Made by a program: the position numbers and the translations under genes. From Cunninghamia lanceolata (Eukaryota; Streptophyta; Pinopsida; Cupressales; Cupressaceae), in contig BSBN01000845.1 of NCBI GenBank assembly GCA_027924645.1, forward strand, positions 558,001-622,000: a stretch of 64,000 nucleotides of DNA, given 5' to 3'. Positions 43,385 through 55,861 of this stretch are shown here, piece after piece (the first letter of the stretch is position 1; the number at the start of each line of letters is the position of its first letter). The notes beneath the pieces are model-generated. The model worked only from the letters and a program-made list of their open reading frames with translations. It made no database searches and was not told where the DNA came from.

Positions 43385-45484
43385 TCCACTTGTTCATCAT
43401 CAAATTGTCATTTTAAGATTAGCATTGATATATGATAAATAAATTCACATGTATTATATTTACTATTTTGTTACAAATTACATATCTATGAACCTAACAC
43501 ATCTACATAAGCATGTGATGAAGGGACAATAAATGTAAGATACATATATTGACCCTAGAATTTTATGATACATACAATTTTTGACATTAATTTTCATTCA
43601 TAATGGATTACTATAGTTAATTGTAAGTTTCAATATGAAATATACTAAATTGCACAACTTTATTGAAAATTACTTGTGGTCAATGCCAAAGGTTGCATTC
43701 AATAACTTGTTAGTCAAGACCATCCTATCCAATATAGAAGTATGATATACCCTACCTTGTGTGGCAAACTCCTCAAAATGTGGAGCATCCTCTTTGACAT
43801 GTGTACTAGTAATATCATCAGACCATGTACATCTTATGCTATATATCTCATCGCAAAATCCTCAGACCTATAATCACATGTATACCCAAAAGCATGAAAA
43901 ATGTGTGGTGATAGTTAACACCTTGAAGGCTCACCCTCATCACCCTATAAAAGAGGCCTGCTATGTTGCAACAAGGTATGTGTGAGTGAACTAATGGATT
44001 GTAGGGTCTGCACCTTGACACTCTCCTTCACAACAAAAGGGACTGTGGTATGGTAAATAGATGGGCAAGAAAGTGGTCTTGTTAGCTAGTCTTAAGCATG
44101 ACATGCCCCTTATCTATCCTATGTATATCTTTTACCCTTTGCCTTGAAAATCATGCTATCAAAATAATTTAGAATTTCATTGAAGATACTTGCAATATAA
44201 TTGTCACAAGAAATATTGAGGAACTTTATTGTTCTTGCATGGGGATGGTAAAAAATCATCCACCACCTATCCCAAAAGTTATCCTTTATTCCTTGGTGTT
44301 GGCACCAATGAATAGGGAATCGTTTGCAACTTGTATGCATGTGTTGATTAGTTCTAGGGTTTACAAATAACACACATAAATCATTTTTCATAATGTTTTT
44401 GTCATTCACTTGTTTATAAGATAGTTTTCTTGTATAATAGTGGTAAGCATTTTCTCTATAATTTGTTCATATATTTATTGGCCCACTAACTAAATCTATG
44501 TGAGATATTATAGACATCAATGATGTTGTAAGAGCTTGTTGATGTGTGTTTGTTACATATGGATTTTTTATTGTTTCTACTAATGTTTGAAGCTCCTTTT
44601 TATTATGTTCAATTTTTCATAAAATTTTTGCTTGGGTAGGTATCATGAGGAGGGTAAGTGCACAGAGATGAGGGACCAAAATGGGGTCTTAAGTTGCCAA
44701 TTTTTTTTTGAAATTAGGAAACATTGATGTTGGATGAGAAATTGAAGATAGCTACACTCAAAATTTGAAGATGGAACAAAAACAAGAGTTGTAGTGCTCC
44801 AAATTTAGTTTCTAAACTACTTATTTTTTTCCAAAAATGGTTGAGATTAAGGGGTTCAAAAAGGGGGAGAACACAAATTGGTCCTATTTGTCTCAAAAAA
44901 ACATAACATAGCGTCTAGTGTGCTCCCCCAAAAATGTTAAATTTTTTTTAGTATTTCAATAATTGCTCCGGTGAGAAATTAGCTAACACCATGTAGTTTA
45001 TCCTTGATTTTTTTGATAATTTTTAATGAATAATTGTTTTGTTAGTAATTTTTAAAGTGGACACATCCTCAAAAATAGAAATTTGAGCGTGCTCCCCCCT
45101 AAAATGTTTGAAAACTAATCAAAAATCTTTTTTTTTTTGAATTCGTGTAGAATGGAGTCTAGTTTCTAAAAATATAACTTATTTCAAATTTTGATGAACG
45201 GTTAAAAAAAAGTCAAAAATACTAGACACAGGTTTTTGACAAAAAATGGACACACTAACAAAATAAATTCAGGATGAAACACTAAACGTACTCAAAATGT
45301 GAAAAACATTATAAGGTTAGATAGCTAACAAAGAGCTTAAGATTATGGTGGTATTTCTTTTGAGTTTTCATTGAAAAAAGTGTCATCTTGATGGGGAGCA
45401 CACTCTAGATTATCTCTAGATTTTGCTAAAAACTGATAAAAACACATCAAAGAACCTTGAGCATAACGCGAGCACATTATAACG
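43385..45484. other. No recognisable gene
   Basis: AT-rich sequence with short ORFs only. The 96-aa minus ORF at 44119-44409 (NFWDRWWMIFYHPHARTIKF) has no domain I recognise. Phrases such as GTGCTCCCCC(A/T)AAAATG recur at about 44920 and 45090. Confidence 0.4.
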
Positions 45485-45700
45485 TGCTTGCGTTATGATG
45501 AGCATAAATGGAAATACACATGCCAATTGCATTTGCTTGAAAGTTTCTATGGCCTTTTCAACAAATCTACTTTTTACATATCTTGCAATCATTGCATTCC
45601 ATTATAGAACATCTCTTTGAGGTGTTACGTCATACAATTGACATGCCTTGTCTATGCTTCCACACTTTACATACATGTCTACAAGGGCAGTTGCACTTCC
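45485..45700 (-). pseudogene. Pentatricopeptide-repeat (PPR) gene relic
   Basis: Hand translation of the minus strand from 45700 gives GSATALVDMYVKCGSIDKAC, then QLYDVTPQRDVL, a TAA stop, then WNAMIARYVKSRFVEKAIET and FKQMQLA. These are two consecutive helical units of the plant PLS-type PPR family, RNA-binding proteins of organelles. A stop interrupts the motif and the rest of the gene is absent. The upstream end runs into the CT-rich tract into which element K inserted. It may be a retroelement-carried or degraded fragment. Confidence 0.85.
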
Positions 45701-45729
45701 TATCATCTCTCTCACTCTCTACTTCCCTC

Positions 45730-45734
45730 CCCTC
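45730..45734. repeat. Target-site duplication of element K (CCCTC)
   Basis: CCCTC directly before TGATG at 45735 and again at 58256-58260 after CTGTACCA. The site is in a CT-rich tract, so a chance match is somewhat easier, but both LTR ends agree with it. Confidence 0.8.
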
Positions 45735-47334
45735 TGATGTAGACGCACTAGGATAGATAGAGGATAGCATAGATTGACAAGGTTTTCTTCACACTCTAAA
45801 GCCCGAATTCAAGGATCAACTTGTAAAAGTGGGAACAAAAGTTAATGGCTCTAAAATCTTCATGGAAAGTTTGATTTGGCATGCCATGGGACCCATCCAA
45901 ACCATTGGCAAAGGTAGAACAAACATGGTTTTAGTACTTCCTTCTATAGGCTTCCAAATCCCTTGTAGCCCTCCAAACATGAACAGTCAGCAATAACTTC
46001 TTGTACAGACCTGCAAACTCAGAACTTAGACAATCTAGAGATACCCATTTGGACTCCCTATGAAATATTTCAAAATGGGTATGGGTTGTTTTGGACAGTA
46101 TGGTCCAACCTATAACCCCTCCTAGTGACCTAGAGCCCCAATTAGGCCAAATTTGTGAAGCAACCACCCTTTCAGAGACTCACAGAACTCAACCAATCAA
46201 TTGGACACCTCAATCCCATACCCAAACCAAGACTTTTCTAAGTTTTGAACTCCTACAATCAACTGTTCCCTCAAATGCATCTATGGTTCCTCAAATTGGC
46301 TTAATACATGGACATATTAAGTCTTCTCCATCAAATCTTGCAACTACCAAGTCTCTCTCCCCTGCAAACACCCAAATCAATTGAAATGCAAATAGACACA
46401 TCCATCCCACTAGTCTTATGGCCCTGAAAGACAATGGGATGGTCAATTTTCAATCGATTGAAGCAAACCTTATATCTCCCTATAATAGAAATGTCAAAAC
46501 ACCAAAATGACTTCAAATAAAATAAAACTCCATATTCTAACCAATCAAATCATGAGAAATTGGAAACAACCTTGTACCTTTGCACAGTACGGACTGTAAC
46601 AGCATAGAAGTTTAGGAAAACAGGGTTTTAGGACAGATTTTAGAAAAACGTTCACTGAATGCACAAATCTCAACCAAATGTCACAAAATTGGTCTTGAAT
46701 GAAAGGTAAGACATTGAGCTTTCCAAAAAGTCTGGCCTCACCTTCTAATTCATCCATAGGCGAAAGTTATGAATGTTATGGCAGCAAAAATGCAAAAACT
46801 TCTGGAAACAAGGCTTTAAACTTTGTATTATTCTTCTTTTCTTCGACCAAAACTCCAACTACTGCCTTGCCTTGACCCTTGGGAGGCATTTTAAGCATGT
46901 CATTACAGTTCCAACTATGCCCAACTACTTTTCAAGAGGGTGACTATTGGTTTTTTATAGTTTTTCCTTTTGTTTGCTTTACAATTTGTAAAAGTTGCCA
47001 AACAACTTTGCACATTTTGACAATATTGAAGGCTACAAGAGCCCAACTACCTTCAAAGGGCCACAAACACCCTAGACACACCTAAGGAGACTCAGACAAC
47101 CTTATTACATCCATTGGATCCATCCTTGGTTACATTTTCACCATGTGACGATAATATGACAACATTGACAAAAACATGGCATTTTGGACAAATGCCTACA
47201 AAATGGATCCAAACTTATTACAAACACTTAGGAAGTGGTCCATTGGACCTTATTACATCAAAATATGACATCAAAACAAAACATGAAGTTGAATGCCTCA
47301 TGGAGGCCACCTTGTGTTAGGTGCTCCTGCACCA
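45735..47334 (-). repeat. 3' LTR of element K
   Basis: 1,600 bp, similar along its length to 49544-51139 + 58214-58255 apart from a short insertion of about 45 bases in the other copy (around 50280). Repeated ORFs such as 45931-46167 and 46091-46384 have partners in the other LTR and are not genes. Confidence 0.88.
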
Positions 47335-48042
47335 TACACCCCGCCTAGAAAAGAACTCATGTCCCATGAGGAAGGACTGAAATCAACTCCACAACATTGG
47401 CCAAAAGTATGATCACCCTTAGGTCTGCTCCATGGACTCAAGTACTATAACATGGGCTGCCAAATTGGAATCATGATATTGTCATCTTGCAAGTTGGTCT
47501 GCACTTTGGGGATCGCATCTGAATAGGACTTGTTTGTTGTCCTTGGACTTGGCAATGGCATCCATCCTGCCTTCCTGCACTTACAAAGACTTTCACCTTG
47601 ATGCGAAGCCCACATACTTGCCTCTCTCTCTTCTGCAACTGCAGACTCTTTGGGTTCTTCCTTGTGTGGCATATCCTGCTCTTGCAAATTGACCACTACA
47701 TTCACTGTTGTATTAGCACCTTACACCACTGTACCTGCACTTTTAACTTGTACAACAACCTTATCCAACCTTATCCTACACTAAAGGACACACTACCATT
47801 CCAATCAAAATGTTAGCCTTCCAATCAATTACTAATTCATCTTTTACATCAGACTTTGGTTTGAACTTGTTTATGATAGCACCTTGAACCTTTCTGTCAA
47901 CTGGTATGGGTTCTTTCTTCCCACACATGATCACTGTATTCATTAGACCTGCATCATCATCATCCTCAAGGAGTGGCAACAAAGTAAATGTCTTGCCTTG
48001 ACTATGTATGGTATATGCATTATTCTTGCCACTATACCACAC
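47335..48042 (-). pseudogene. Element K protease-downstream remnant and 3' end
   Basis: The frame at 48042-47776 reads MWYSGKNNAYTIHSQGKTFT then PIPVDRKVQGAI, the region after the LLGRPWQYD motif in element F. From about 47775 to the LTR no RT similarity is seen. An internal deletion has removed RT through integrase. Confidence 0.7.
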
Positions 48043-48732
48043 ATCCCTATCATATTGCTAGGGTCTACCAAGAAGTAAATGACAACAATTCATGGGTACT
48101 ACATCACAAAGTACCTTATCCCTATATCCTCCAATAGAAAACTCAATAATAGCTTGTTCATTAACTAAGAGAGTTTGATCATCACTCAACCATGACACCC
48201 TATATGGCAACTCATGAGGAATCCTTTGTAAATTCATCTTATTAACCATCTCATTTGAAACCATATTTGTAGTAGATCCTAAATCAACTATAACCTTACA
48301 TACCTTGTCCTTGCACTTACATGTGGTTTTGAAAAGAGCTCTCCTATTCAATGGCTTTTTGGATGCTTGCAATGGTGTTCTTCTCATCATCAATGTCTCT
48401 ACATCTTGAACCGGGGCTGCACTCCCAATTGGAGAGTTAACACTTTCATCTACCTCCTCTTCTTGCACATATTGAACCCTCTTTTCATTCCTCCTTTCAC
48501 TACCACCAGATGTAGAACTTTGTTTCATTGGACACTTGTATGCTGTATGACCAATCTCATTACAATGATAACATCTCCCAGTGTAAACATTAGAACCTCT
48601 ACCTCCACCTCTTGTGCCTCTAAATCCCCCTCTCAAATTAAAAACCTGGTCCTTACCTCTGCTTGTGTCTCCTTGGTCTTCTTGGGTTGGTCTTGTTCTT
48701 CTTCCTCTATTGATATTTCCTCTACCTCTTCC
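48043..48732 (-). pseudogene. Element K CCHC zinc knuckle and protease
   Basis: CYHCNEIGHTAYKC is an intact CX2CX4HX4C nucleocapsid finger, preceded by an RGG-rich basic stretch. The protease active site reads KVIVDLGSTTNMV, with L in place of S in the canonical DSG. The frame ends at LLLGRP with a TAG where the expected W codon lies. This indicates a dead protease. Confidence 0.85.
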
Positions 48733-49473
48733 TTATCTGTCTTGCCTTCTTTGCAACTTTTCTTTAGCCTTCATAGCTAGCTTGTAGCATTCTTCAACTG
48801 TCCTTGGTGTTGTGAGACTGAGTTCATCTTGGATATTGTACCTCAACCCATTGAGATACCTTGCTACCTTCTCTTCATCATCTTCCTCATGTGTTGTCCT
48901 GATATCCAACTTATGAAACTCTTCCGTAAATGCTTGCACATCATTCTCCTTTTGCTTCGGATTTTGCAGTCTTTTGTACAACTGAACATAGTAGTCATTG
49001 GGTAGAAATTTTGCCTTCAACTTCTCCACCATCTTGCTCCAAGAAGTGATCTTTGGCTTGTCTTTCTTCCACCTATCAGCCTACACACAATCCCACCATA
49101 ACAAGGCATGGCCTTTCAATCTTGATTTGGCCACCTTAACCTTCTGATTTTCTTCCACTTTTTCACACTCAAAGTAGTTTTCCAAAGCCCCAATCCAATC
49201 TATAAGTTCTTCACCATCTAATCTCCCTCCGTACATTGGTAAATCTGCCTTGGCTTTATGGTCACTTACTCTAACTGCCTTAAGAAGTTTTTCCATCCTT
49301 GCATCTTCTAGATCTAATTCTTCCTCTTGTGGAACTTCTTCTCCACCTTCTTTCTCTGACTCACTCTCACCTTCATCAACTCTCCTCCTCCTATCTCTGG
49401 CTTCCAATGCTACAACTTGCTCTTTAAGGGCCTTCAACTCCGTAGCAATTGTTGATCCACCTTTTGGAGGCAT
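48733..49473 (-). pseudogene. Element K gag, capsid part
   Basis: ATG at 49473 (MPPKGGSTIATELKALKEQV). Coiled-coil-like N-terminus, an acidic run (ESESEKEGGEEVPQEEELDL), then LIDWIGALENYFECEKVEEN and VAKSRLKGHALLWWDC, a TAG stop at 49081, and WSKMVEKLKAKFLPNDYY with VARYLNGLRYNIQDELSL after it. This is the Retrotrans_gag domain. Only this stop and another near 48733 interrupt it. Confidence 0.88.
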
Positions 49474-49524
49474 CTTGCCTTAAACTATCCAAACTTTCTT
49501 CTCTCAACCTTCAAGATTCTACTC

Positions 49525-49540
49525 CCTTGCTTTGATACCA
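49525..49540 (-). promoter_or_regulatory. Primer-binding site of element K (tRNA-Met type)
   Basis: Minus strand reads TGGTATCAAAGCAAGG, three bases after the LTR end at 49544. One base differs from the TGGTATCAGAGC of the copia elements here. Confidence 0.85.
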
Positions 49541-49543
49541 CTA

Positions 49544-51139
49544 TGATGTAGAGGCACTAGGATAGATAGAGGATAGCACAAATTGACAAGGTTTTCTTCA
49601 CACTCTAAAGCCCAAATTCAAGGATCAACTTGTAAAAGTGGGAACAACAGTTAATAGCTCTGAAATCTTCATGGAAAGGTTGATTTGGCATTCCATGGGA
49701 CCCATCCAAACCATTGGCAAAGGTAGAACAAACATGGTTTTAGTACTTCCTTCTTTAGGCCTCCAAATCCCTTGTAGCCCTCCAAACACGAACAGTCAGT
49801 AATAACTTCTTGTACAGACCTATAAACTCAGAACTTAGACAATCTGGAGATACCCATTTGGACTCCCTATGACATATTTCAAAATGGGTATGAGTTGTTT
49901 TGGACAGTATGGTCCAACCTATAACCCCTCCTAGTGACCTAGAGCCCCAATTAGGCCAAATTTGTGAAGCAACCACCCTTTCAAGGGCTCACAGAACTCA
50001 ACCAATCAATTGGACACCTCAATCCCATGCCCAAACCAAGACTTTTCTAGGTTTTGAACTCCTACAATCAACTGTTCCCTCAAATGCATCTATGGTTCCT
50101 CAAATTGGCTTAATACATGGACATATTAAGTCTTCTCCATCAAATCTTGCAAATACCAAGTCTCTCTCCCCTGCAAACACCCAAATCAATTGAAATGCAA
50201 ATAGACACATCCATCCCACTAGTCTTATGGCCCTGAAAGAAAGTGGGATGGTCAATTTTCCATCATTTGAAGTAAACCCTAGATTAGGTTTTGATAGGAC
50301 AATTTTTGGAAAAAACCTTATATCTCCCTACAATAGAAATGTCAAAACACCAAAATAACTTCAAATGAAAGACAACTCCATACTCTAACCAATAAAATCA
50401 TGAGAAAGTGGAAACAACCTTGTACCTTTGCACAGTACAGACTGTAATAGCGTAGAAGTTCAGGAAAATAGGGTTTCAAGAAAGATTTTAGAAAAACATT
50501 CACAGAATGCACAAATCTCAACCAAATGTCACAAAATTGGTCTTGAATGAAAGGTAAGACATGAGTCTTTCCAAAACATCTATCTTCACCTTCTAATTCA
50601 TTTGTATGCAAAAGTTATGAACGTTATGGCCAAAAAAATGCAGAAAATTCTGGAAACAAGGCTTTAAACTTTGTATTATTCTTCTTTTCTTCGACCAAAA
50701 CTCCAACTATTGCCTTGCCTCGACCCTTGGGAAGTATTTTAATCATGTCATTACAGTTCCAACTGTCCCCAACTACTTTTCAAGAGGGTGACCATTGGTT
50801 TTTTATAGTTTTGCCCTTTGTTTGCTTTACAATTTGTAAAAGTTGCCAAACAACTTTGCACATTTTGACAATATTGAAGGCTACAAGAACCCAACTACCT
50901 TCAAAGGGCCAAAAATACCCTAGACACACCTAAGGAGACTCAAACAACCTTATTACATCCATTGGATCCATTCTTGTTTACATTTTCACCATGTGACAAC
51001 AATATGACAACATTGACAAAAACATGGCATTTTGGACAAATGCCTACAAAATGGATCCAAACTTATTACAAACACTTAGGAAGTGGTCCATTGGACTTTA
51101 TTACATCAAAATATGACATAAAAAAAAATATGAAGTTGA
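49544..51139 (-). repeat. 5' LTR of element K, larger part
   Basis: Continues after element C at 58214-58255. The two parts join as GAAGTTGAATGCCTC, exactly as in the uninterrupted LTR at 47286-47300, which proves the nesting. The last five bases (GTTGA) are the target duplication of C. Confidence 0.9.
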
Positions 51140-52430
51140 TGTTGCAAGTATGAGGTGAACCAGTGTTGTCATTGATGTCAACATACTCATATTGCATTGA
51201 TAAGAAGGATTGGATGAGCTGTGTGCTGAGGATATTGAGAAAGTTAGTCTCAATCAGGAACAGTGAAGAACAGTGATGAGAAGAAGGAAAAAGTACTCAA
51301 TAGGTTGAGATTTAGAGGATGCAGATTAAAAGGTTTGTAGATATGAGTCTTGAGATGATCCAGTTAAGATTTCAGAGGTTCGCATGAAGATGTGAAGAAG
51401 TTGTGATTGATCAAGTAGAACCAGTTCCGGGAGATGCTCTGGAGTGACAGAGTGTTACAAAAAGGTCTGGTGAGATCCAGAAGTGCATTGTCCTATTCTA
51501 TGGATTGGAAGGAGTGTTTGGGATGTCCTTGTAATGTGTCATCTCAATTTGTTCATGATTTGGAGGTCCGGAGGCACATGTTTCAGTATGACAGTGGCGG
51601 TAGACTGTGTTCTTGAAGTTCCGGATAAGGAAGAGAAGAGATTCTAGTAAGCAGAGGAAGTACGGATGTTCCTGGTCATTCAGGCAAGCTTGTGAAGGTT
51701 CTTGGATCATGTTGAGGTTATGTTGTCGGTCCGCATTGGTGGTAGAGCCCGGAATTGAAGATATTCTTCTGGATGAAGTTCTTGTTCAGACTAGCCGATC
51801 GGATGAGTTGTTCATCTTGCGAATGTTCTTGTGGTGGCCGACCGGATGTATTAATCATCTTGCGAATGTCCTTATGGTTGATTACCGACTTAGATGATTG
51901 TTCCTAAGTCAATGTCTTGTATAAATAAAGGTTTGTGAGTTCATTTCAAAGTGTGTTGAGCAGCAGATGAGTGTGGTATAGCGAAAGAGCGAAGGGCAGA
52001 GTAGAAGTATCTCGGGCTTAAATGGAACTAATCTAGACATGGTAAAGATGTCAATCTCTAGTTCAAGTTTGTGATTCTTATCACTTAGTAAACAGTGTGT
52101 CTCTTGTAGGTAGTGTGCCTCCTTGTGAGCAGTGTGCTCGGGCAGTGAGCCCTAATTGGCATGTGTCATTCATTTTTCTTATTCTTCTAACAGAGAATAA
52201 TCCTTGGGTTAATCACCTCGTGGTTTTTCCCTTAACCGGGTTTTCCACGTCAAAATCTTAGTGTCCAATGTGTTGATGTTTATCTGCTCTTGTGTTTATG
52301 CATTATGCTTTCGTGGATGATTAATTGATATGCTATTAACTAACAAAGAAGAATCAAGTGTTTGAAGTAGAAGCAAGTTTTTGTACAACTGATTCACCCC
52401 CCCTCTTAGTTGTGTGCCCTAGATCTAACA
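51140..52430 (+). repeat. 5' LTR of element C
   Basis: 1,291 bp, TGTTGCAAGTATGAGG...AGATCTAACA. TATAAATA at 51920-51927 is the probable TATA box. It carries about 47 bases (around 51748-51800) missing from the 3' LTR, which accounts for the length difference. Confidence 0.93.
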
Positions 52431-52432
52431 AT

Positions 52433-52445
52433 TGGTATCAGAGCC
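52433..52445 (+). promoter_or_regulatory. Primer-binding site of element C (tRNA-Met type)
   Basis: TGGTATCAGAGCC two bases after the LTR end. Confidence 0.9.
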
Positions 52446-52487
52446 AAGTTCCTCTGAAAGGAGCTTAAGCACTTGAGGAGATCTAGG

Positions 52488-53372
52488 ATGTCATCATACA
52501 AGAAGGATAGTCTGAAGTTCGATGGAACCAACTTCACTCTCTGGAAAGGTCGCATGAAATGTCACTTGGAGTGTATGGGAAAAGCATACTTGACCATGGT
52601 CTCAAAACCATATGTACCTCCACAGGGTGGTCCGACAACTTTGAATGAAATCACAGATGCTGAAAATAATCTGCAGACCAAGGAAGCTCTTCTAAGTGCA
52701 TTGAATGACTCGGATCTTTCAAATATCATTGACCTACCAACTGCATATGAGATCTGGACTAAACTGGAACTTCTATATGAAGGAGATGAGTTTGTCAAGA
52801 GTGCAAGGTTGCAAAGTTTGAAAGGAAAATTTGAAAGATTGAAGATGAGAGATGATGATCATATCACTACCTTTATGCCAAGAGTGAATGAGTTGGTGTG
52901 TGGAATCAGGAATGCTGGTGGAGTTCTGGATGAAAATGAAATTGTTTGTAAAATTCTCAGATCCCTTCTTGCTGCCTACAAAATCAAGGTTGCTGCCATT
53001 GATGAATTCAGAGCCCATACAACTGTCACAAGAGAACAACTAGCTGGCAAACTGGCTACATTTGAAATGACTGAGTTTGGAGATGATCCCCCCAAGACTG
53101 AATCTGCATTCAAAGCCAGTGCCTATGTGAAAGGCAAACAAAGATTTGATCCAGGAGAGAACTCTTCAAGGAAGCTGTCATGGTATGATCAAGCAAGGAA
53201 AGACATGGAAGAGGAAGAAACAGAAACAGCTCAACTTGAAGCCCTCATTGCAAAGAGACTACCAAGAGGATCCGGTAAGTATGAAGGAAAACTACCCTTC
53301 AAGTGCTTCAACTACAATAAGATTGGTCATTTTGCTTCAAGATGTCCGGAAAGATCTACAAGGTCAAACTAA
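52488..53372 (+). pseudogene. Element C gag (zinc knuckle damaged, frameshifted end)
   Basis: ATG at 52488 (MSSYKKDSLKFDGTNFTLWK) was chosen because the same start is used in element B; the frame is open slightly further upstream without an ATG. It has UBN2-like copia gag landmarks (SNIIDLPTAYEIWTKLELLY, ITTFMPRVNELVCGI). The nucleocapsid finger reads CFNYNKIGHFASRC, with Y for the second C, whereas element B keeps C. A one-base deletion relative to B near 53370 shifts the frame and ends the protein at RSTRSN. Confidence 0.92.
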
Positions 53373-54090
53373 TAGACCAAGGTTTCAAAAGAACTGCTAT
53401 TATGTTCATGAAGAAGATGATAATGAAGGAGTAAAAGATGATGAATCAGAAATAGGAAGCAAATCTAGAAATGAATGGGTGTTTATTACCATCAAGGAAG
53501 AAGATTCAATATCCTCTGAATCTGTCAATCATAAGGTTGTAGAAAGAGCTTTGGCTGCCCAAATTGAAGAAAAGGGTGATTGGGTTATTGACAGTGGATG
53601 CTCTCACCATATGACTGGTGACAAGAACAAGTTCTTAGATTTGGAAAAGTATGAAGGGGGAATGGTAAAGTTTGGTGACAATTCTGCTGGTAGAATCAGA
53701 AGTAGGGGAACTATTTCTTTTGATGGAAAGAGCAAAACTGGTAATGTACTATATGTTGAAGGATTGAAGCACAATCTTCTCAGTGTTGGTCAGTTAGTGG
53801 ACAAAGGCTATGATCTCCGGTTCAAGAATGGAAGATGCAGAATCTTTACAAGCTCCGGAACTAAAATTGCATCCGGTACTCAAACAAAAGGTAATATCTT
53901 CCATCTAGTTGGTTCCAATAAATGTTGTCTATTTGTTCAAGTTGATCAGAGTTGGTTATGGCATAGAAGGATGTGCCATGTGAATTTTGATAACATCATC
54001 AAGATAAGCAATATTCAGGCTATAAGAGATCTTCCTAAATTGGTGAAACCTACAAATAGTTTGTGCAAAGAATGTCAGCTAGGTAAATAG
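53373..54090 (+). pseudogene. Element C protease and GAG-pre-integrase domain
   Basis: Continues the frame after the deletion: FQKNCYYVHEEDDNEGV, then the protease active site GDWVIDSGCSHHMTGD, VEGLKHNLLSVGQLVD, and WLWHRRMCHVNFDNI with SLCKECQLGK, the zinc-binding HHCC module at the integrase N-terminus. It ends in a TAG at 54088-54090 in the middle of integrase. Confidence 0.93.
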
Positions 54091-54749
54091 AGCAGAGTCT
54101 TTCAAAAGCAAGGATCAGTCCACTACCGAATTGTTGGAATTAGTTCATACTGATCTCTGTGGTCTGACAAGAATCAAGAGTATGCAAGGTGAGATATTTC
54201 AAGTTGCTAATTGATGACCATTCTCGGATGATATGGGTTACCTTTCTAAAAGAGAAATTAGAAGCCCTTAAGAAGTTCAAAATCTTCAAAGCTATGGTAG
54301 AGAATCAAACTGGATTGAAACTAAAATGTCTAAGGTCTGATAGAGGTGGTGAATTCACATCCAGTGAATTCATAGATTTTTGTGAGAAGCATGGTATAAA
54401 GAGACAACTGTCTGCTCCTAGGACTCCACAGCAGAATGGAGTAGTTGAGAGAAAGAATCGGACCATCCAGGAAGCAGCTAGGACAATGATGATGGAAACA
54501 AATGTTCCTCAGATATTTTGGAGAGAAGTTGTTAGCACTGCAATCTATACTCTTAACCGAGTTCAAATTAGAAGCAATACCGGTAAGACTCCTTATGAAC
54601 TTTGGTTTGGTATAACTCCCACTGTGAGATATTTCAGAGTATTTGGTAGCAAGTGTTACATCAAAAGAGATGAAGATTTAGGAAAGTTTGATGCTAGAAG
54701 TGATGGAGGAATTTTCTTGGGTTACTCCACTCAAAGCAAAGCATACTAG
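54091..54749 (+). pseudogene. Element C integrase catalytic core
   Basis: After the stop, ELVHTDLCGLTRIK carries the first catalytic D, KCLRSDRGGEFTSSEF the second, and QQNGVVERKNRTIQEAARTM the E. TPYELWFGITPTVRYFRVFG and FLGYSTQSKAY follow, as usual in copia. A frame break near 54185 (lost residues around MQG) and a TAG at 54747 interrupt it. The enzyme would insert cDNA into the genome. Confidence 0.93.
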
Positions 54750-55156
54750 TGTTACAATAAGAGATTGAGAAAGATGATAGAAAGTACAAATGTGAAGGTT
54801 GATGAAGGAATTGAGAAGCCCTCAAGATTCTATGAATGTGATGAAGATGATCAGAATGATCCTTTGGTGCAAGGAGCTCCATCCTCCTCTGAAATTTAGA
54901 TCCAGACTGATCCGGTAAATTAGGAAGAAGAAGTTTGTTTGAATGAGCCTGATCAAGAATTAGTAGTGCAAGAAACTCCCAAAGTTCCAAGGTATGTAAC
55001 TCTACATCGCTCTGAAGATCAGATCATAGGTGACAAAAGTAAAGGGGTACAAACAAGGAGAAGAATTGCTCAAGATTCAAATGAATACTATCTGATTTCA
55101 AAGATTGACCTAAGACAGTTAATGAAGTTTGCAATGATGAAAACTGGACCAAAGCA
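54750..55156 (+). pseudogene. Element C integrase-RT linker (decayed)
   Basis: Low-complexity acidic linker with stops. The segment from 54939 reads QETPKVPRYVTLHRSEDQII and IGDKSKGVQTRRRIAQ, the usual lead-in to copia RT. Confidence 0.75.
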
Positions 55157-55861
55157 ATGGAGGAAGAGTTGATGCAAATTGAGAAAAATCATACTTGGGA
55201 TCTTGTTCCTAGACCTAGAGACAAGAATGTGATTGGAACCAAATGGGTCTTCCAAAACAAACTGAATGAAGTTGGTGAAGTAATCAAAAACAAAGCTAGA
55301 TTGGTCTGCAAAGGCTACTCTCAATTAGAAGGAATTGATTTTGAAGAGACCTTTGCTCCGGTGGCAAGAATTGAAGCAGTCAGATTATTTCTTGCATTTG
55401 CTGCCTTCAAAGACTTCAAGGTATATCAGATGGATGTCAAGTTTGCTTTCCTAAATGGTGACTTGGAAGAAGAAGTATACATTGAACAACCAGATGGATT
55501 TCAATTGTCTGATCATGATAATATGGTCTGCAAGTTGAAGAAAGCACTGTATGGTTTGAAGCAAGCCCCAAGAGCATGGTATGAAAGGTTGGATAAGCAT
55601 CTTGTGCAGATTGGATTCAACAAAAGTACTGCTGATAGTAACTTATATTTCAAAATTGATCATAAAAACATTTTGATTGTTGAAGTGTTTGTGGATGATA
55701 TCATTTTTGGAGGAAGAGATAGTATGTGCAAAACTTTTGCAAATCAGATGAAAAGTGAGTTTGAAATGTCTATGCTTGGTGAAATGAATTTCTTCTTGGG
55801 TCTGCAAATTACTCAAACAAAGAAAGGGATCTTCATTTCTCAGACCAAATATGTGAAATAA
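55157..55861 (+). pseudogene. Element C reverse transcriptase
   Basis: Open for 234 aa. [60 protein letters not shown] and [12 protein letters not shown] (with the catalytic DD) are all present. One oddity is K in [10 protein letters not shown] where copia RTs usually have S or T. A TAA at 55859 ends it just before the connection to RNase H. Confidence 0.94.

Noticed and set aside
44119..44409. 96-aa minus-strand ORF as a gene relic.
   Set aside because: No recognisable domain or partner sequence; length is compatible with chance in AT-rich sequence.
45931..50193. Repeated ORFs of about 70-97 aa in the LTRs of element K.
   Set aside because: They are duplicated only because the LTR is, overlap on both strands and have no recognisable domain.
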